Source: Sphingomonas hengshuiensis (lineage in GTDB: Bacteria > Pseudomonadota > Alphaproteobacteria > Sphingomonadales > Sphingomonadaceae). Taken from it: DNA of 64,000 bases. This document shows positions 61,331 to 64,000 of the stretch, piece by piece. The stretch covers positions 4,464,001 to 4,528,000 of the forward strand of contig NZ_CP010836.1 of assembly GCF_000935025.1 (NCBI RefSeq). The letters are read 5' to 3'. The notes beneath the pieces were generated by a model. The model saw only the letters and a list, made by a program, of their open reading frames with translations, made no database searches and was not told where the DNA came from. A program made the position numbers and the translations under genes. Position 1 is the first letter of the stretch; each line of letters starts with the position of its first letter.

Positions 61331-62749
61331 ATGCCAAGTTCGAACCGGGGGGACGCCGTCCCTGCGGACCGTCGTCGCGCGCTCGCGTTATGGACGGTCC
61401 TCGCGGCGCAGCTGATGCTCGCGATGGACTTCCTGATCGTCGTCGTCGCGCTGCCGCGCATCCAGACCGATCTCGGCTTCAGCGCCGCCGGACTGACCTG
61501 GATGCCCAACGCCTTCGGTCTGGCGTTCGGCGGCCTGCTGCTGCTCGGCGGCCGGCTGGGCGACATCATCGGGCAGGTCCGCGCCTTCCGGATCGGGCTC
61601 GGAATCTTCGTCGTCGCCTCGCTCGTCGGCGGCCTTGCACAAGCGCCGTCCGTACTGATCGTCGCGCGGGTGGTGCAGGGGATCGGCGCGGCACTCGCGG
61701 CACCGAGCGTACTCGCACTGGTGATGGTGATGGCGCGCGACGAGGCGGAGAAGGCGCGCGGGCTGTCGCTGTTCACCGCGGTATCCTCGATCGGCGCATC
61801 CGCCGGTTTGATCCTTGGCGGGGTGTTGACCGATTTCCTGTCGTGGCGCTGGGCGCTGCTCGTCAACGTGCCGGTCGGCATCGTCGTGGTAACGGCGATC
61901 GGGCGTCTCGTCGCGGAAACGCATCCTAGGCCAGCGCGGCTCGATATCGCCGGCGCGCTGACCGCGACCTTCGGGTCGGTCGCTTTGGTCTACGGCTTCA
62001 TCAGCGCGGCGGGCGCAGGCTGGGCCAGCACGAGCACGATTGCTGCGTTCGTCGGTGCCGCCGTGCTGTTGACCCTGTTCTTCCGGATCGAAGACCGCCA
62101 TCCGGCACCGTTGCTCGATCTCTGCCTGTTGCGGGACCGGTCGCGGCTCGCCGGTCTCGCGGTGATGGCGCTGGTCGTCGGCGTGCATTTCGCAACGCTG
62201 TTCCTTCTCGTCCAATATCTCGAGCGCGTGCTGGGCTGGACGCCGCTCGCCGCCGGGCTCGGCTATATGCCGCTCACAATCACGGTCTATGCGCTCAGCG
62301 CGTTTGCACCGCGGCTGATCGCGACCTTCGGCCCACGCGCGCTTTTGGTCGCCGGGAGCGCGATCGTCGCTGGCAGCCTTGCGGGCTTCGCCCTGCTCGG
62401 CGAGGGGGGCCGCTACTTCCCCGACGTCCTCGTGCCGCTGCTGATCCATGCCGTCGGCATCGCCTTCATCTTCGCGCCGGGCACGGTCGCGATCCTGCAC
62501 GGCGTTCCCGACGAACATGCTGGCACCGCCTCGGGCCTGCTGCAGATGGATCAGCAGATCGGCGGCGCGCTCGGGATTGCGGTGATCACCACGATCTACG
62601 CGATTGGCGCGGTGCCCGATCGGTTCGCCTCGGGTCTGCCGGCGGCGTTTGCGGGCGGCGTGGTGCTCGCGCTGATAGCGGCGCTGGTCGCGCTCCGCGG
62701 AATCGGATCGCAGGCGTCGGCGGCTTCCGCCGCTGTGCGTTCGGTGTAG
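61331..62749 (+). CDS. MFS multidrug exporter (DHA2/EmrB type)
   Basis: A 472-aa transporter with about 14 hydrophobic segments. It opens with LWTVLAAQLMLAMDFLIVVV and ALPRIQTDLGFS, and motif A reads LLGGRLGDIIGQVRAF, typical of the DHA2 drug:H+ antiporters; motif C-like GLILGGVLTDFLSWRW is also present. It probably exports toxic compounds handled by the SDR gene upstream (63 bp gap, same strand). Confidence 0.9.
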   Translation: MPSSNRGDAVPADRRRALALWTVLAAQLMLAMDFLIVVVALPRIQTDLGFSAAGLTWMPNAFGLAFGGLLLLGGRLGDIIGQVRAFRIGLGIFVVASLVGGLAQAPSVLIVARVVQGIGAALAAPSVLALVMVMARDEAEKARGLSLFTAVSSIGASAGLILGGVLTDFLSWRWALLVNVPVGIVVVTAIGRLVAETHPRPARLDIAGALTATFGSVALVYGFISAAGAGWASTSTIAAFVGAAVLLTLFFRIEDRHPAPLLDLCLLRDRSRLAGLAVMALVVGVHFATLFLLVQYLERVLGWTPLAAGLGYMPLTITVYALSAFAPRLIATFGPRALLVAGSAIVAGSLAGFALLGEGGRYFPDVLVPLLIHAVGIAFIFAPGTVAILHGVPDEHAGTASGLLQMDQQIGGALGIAVITTIYAIGAVPDRFASGLPAAFAGGVVLALIAALVALRGIGSQASAASAAVRSV

Positions 62750-62757
62750 GATAGAGC

Positions 62758-63387
62758 ATGGCGATCATCCCATCCCTGCTGGCCTTCTGTGCAGCTGCGA
62801 TGTTGCTGACGATCACGCCGGGGCTCGACACGGCAATGGTCCTGCGCAGCGCGGTCGCGGGCGGCCCCCGCCAGGCGATCCTGACCGCGATCGGCATCGC
62901 AGGCGGCTGCCTTGCCTGGGGTGCCGCGGTCGCCTTCGGCCTCGGCGTCGTCCTGACCGCGTCGGCGCTTGCCTACGCGATCGTGAAATGGGCGGGCGCG
63001 GCCTATCTGCTGTGGCTCGGGGCAAAGCTGCTGCTCCACCCGAGGAACAGGGTCGTCGACGACACGGTCCCCGCGGTCGGGGCAGTCGGCCGCGGCGAGG
63101 CGCTGCGCCGCGGCTTCCTGACCAATCTGCTCAACCCGAAAATCGGCGTGTTCTACGTGACCTTCCTGCCGCAATTCGTCCCGCACGGGTATGATGTGGC
63201 GCTGTACTCATTCGGGCTCGCCTGCATCCATGTCGTGCTGGGCACCGCATGGTTCGCGCTCCTGATCGCGGTCACCGCGCCGCTCAATCGGCAGTTGCGT
63301 AAGCCCAAGGTGATTCGCATTCTCGATCGCATGACCGGCGGGATCTTCGTCGCCTTCGGGGTCAAGCTCGCGCTGTCCGCGCGCTGA
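62758..63387 (+). CDS. LysE/RhtB-family exporter
   Basis: A 209-aa membrane protein with six hydrophobic segments and the RhtB signature at the start (LLTITPGLDTAMVLRSAVAG) plus GFLTNLLNPKIGVFYVTFLPQF. The family exports amino acids or related metabolites. It follows the MFS gene after 8 bp, in the same operon. Confidence 0.92.
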   Translation: MAIIPSLLAFCAAAMLLTITPGLDTAMVLRSAVAGGPRQAILTAIGIAGGCLAWGAAVAFGLGVVLTASALAYAIVKWAGAAYLLWLGAKLLLHPRNRVVDDTVPAVGAVGRGEALRRGFLTNLLNPKIGVFYVTFLPQFVPHGYDVALYSFGLACIHVVLGTAWFALLIAVTAPLNRQLRKPKVIRILDRMTGGIFVAFGVKLALSAR

Positions 63388-63390
63388 TCC

Positions 63391-63705
63391 TCAACGACGG
63401 ATCACAACATGTCTGGCTTCGGCGATCGTCCAGGTGACGGTCGACTGGTCGATCGCGGCGTGGACGGGCGACGCGGCCATTTCGGTCGTCACGCCGTTGG
63501 CCGCGCGGTGCCCGGCCTCGACAGAGTCCCAGAGGAGCATGTCGACGACGACCCCGTCCTCGCGCAGGCAGATGTGGCGCGAGATGAAGCCCGGCTGGGT
63601 CTGCAGCCACGGATCGATGTCCGCATTGGCCGCGATGAAGGCGTCGAGCGTCAGACCGGGGGTGAGCCGGAAGGTGGTGATTTCGACGGCGGAGGGCATG
63701 GGCAT
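63391..63705 (-). CDS. Small ABM/dimeric alpha-beta barrel-like protein
   Basis: A 104-aa protein with the pattern of antibiotic-biosynthesis-monooxygenase-like barrels (EITTFRLTPGLTLDAFIAAN, then WLQTQPGFISRHICLREDG, DMLLWDSVEAG). Catalytic residues cannot be assigned. I start at ATG 63705; ATG 63699 is almost equal. It is convergent with the LysE gene. Confidence 0.7.
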   Translation of the reverse strand: MPMPSAVEITTFRLTPGLTLDAFIAANADIDPWLQTQPGFISRHICLREDGVVVDMLLWDSVEAGHRAANGVTTEMAASPVHAAIDQSTVTWTIAEARHVVIRR

Positions 63706-63742
63706 AGCTTTCGTGGAAGGCGGAGACAGGCGAGACCCCGGA

Positions 63743-64000
63743 TCAGACGACATAGCCGCCTGCGACCTCGATCGTCTGCGCATTGATCCAGCCGCTATCT
63801 CCAGACAGCAGGCCGGCGACGACGCGGCCGACATCGTCGGGCTCGCCGACGCGGCCTAGCGCGGTCTGGCCAGCGAGCAGCGCCTCGAACTCATCGTTCA
63901 GCCCGCCGCCGAGCTCAGTGCGGATCGGGCCGGGCGATACCGCATTGGCGCGGATGCGGCGCTCGCCGAACTCTTTGGCCATGTAGCGCGTCAGCACTTC
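63743..64000 (-). CDS. Short-chain dehydrogenase (partial, runs off the window)
   Basis: The last 85 or so residues of an SDR enzyme: LTRYMAKEFGERRIRANAVS, PGPIRTELG, TALGRVGEPDDVGRVVAGLL and the end AQTIEVAGGYVV. The catalytic Tyr-Lys and cofactor motif lie beyond the right edge of the window. It is upstream of the ABM-like gene on the same strand with a 37-bp gap. Confidence 0.88.
   Translation of the reverse strand, partial: EVLTRYMAKEFGERRIRANAVSPGPIRTELGGGLNDEFEALLAGQTALGRVGEPDDVGRVVAGLLSGDSGWINAQTIEVAGGYVV

Noticed and set aside
35812..64000. Right-hand attachment site (copy of the tRNA-Ser 3' end)
   Set aside because: I looked for the T-arm/acceptor sequence GTTCGAATCCCTCCCGCTCC and saw no second copy; short partial matches exist elsewhere but are too brief to call.

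Overview
The window is GC-rich alphaproteobacterial chromosomal DNA, most likely from a sphingomonad (Sphingomonas or a close relative). The evidence is a crtB/crtI/crtY carotenoid operon, the ftsK/ubiH/LON/Trm112 neighbourhood, a dispersed palindromic repeat of a type I associate with sphingomonads, a TPP-riboswitch thiC, and a lasso-peptide locus of the astexin/sphingopyxin type. I could not run any search, so all family names rest on motifs and general similarity that I can read directly.

Layout. 0-5.7 kb holds core genes: a thioredoxin-TPR protein, a LON-domain protein, a Trm112-like protein, UbiH and FtsK. 5.7-12.4 kb is a two-gene cassette of a 1812-aa pseudokinase/DUF4011/SF1 helicase/Vsr-like nuclease/WGR fusion and an HELAH metallopeptidase, a plausible defence module between housekeeping genes. 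12.4-14.2 kb is an Atm1-type ABC exporter. 15.0-19.2 kb is the carotenoid operon crtY-crtI-LOG-crtB, followed by a TetR regulator with a clear operator, a Rieske oxygenase, a di-iron hydroxylase of the sterol desaturase superfamily, a DUF2141 protein and MipA/OmpV. 23.2-25.2 kb is thiC under its riboswitch. 25.3-35.7 kb is mostly core: S41 protease, PRC-barrel, PhnA-like, Ung, UbiG, LysC, nitronate monooxygenase and a PPIase.

At 35.75 kb a tRNA-Ser(GGA) carries an integrated element headed by a P4-type tyrosine integrase. The element holds a HigBA-like toxin-antitoxin pair; a FecA-type TonB receptor with STN domain and a prolyl-oligopeptidase-type lasso isopeptidase; an intact hipBA module with a four-operator array at exact 27-bp spacing; lasso cyclase, lasso B protein and a 41-aa lasso precursor; and FecR with an ECF sigma factor. 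Together these form a complete make/sense/import/degrade system for a predicted new lasso peptide (core GLIVGGPD...GLSDD, 22 residues), physically split by hipBA. Beyond it lies decayed mobile DNA: a sigma-region-4-only protein, a TfoX-like protein, a complete IS5-family element with a 4-bp AGGT duplication that has cut the end off a UvrD-like helicase, truncated GntR and TrbG genes, and intact TrbI, DUF2274 and AlpA genes of a conjugative element.

From 57.4 kb to the end there are two similar AraC/oxidoreductase modules, an MFS exporter, a LysE exporter, a small monooxygenase-like protein and a partial SDR gene that runs off the window.
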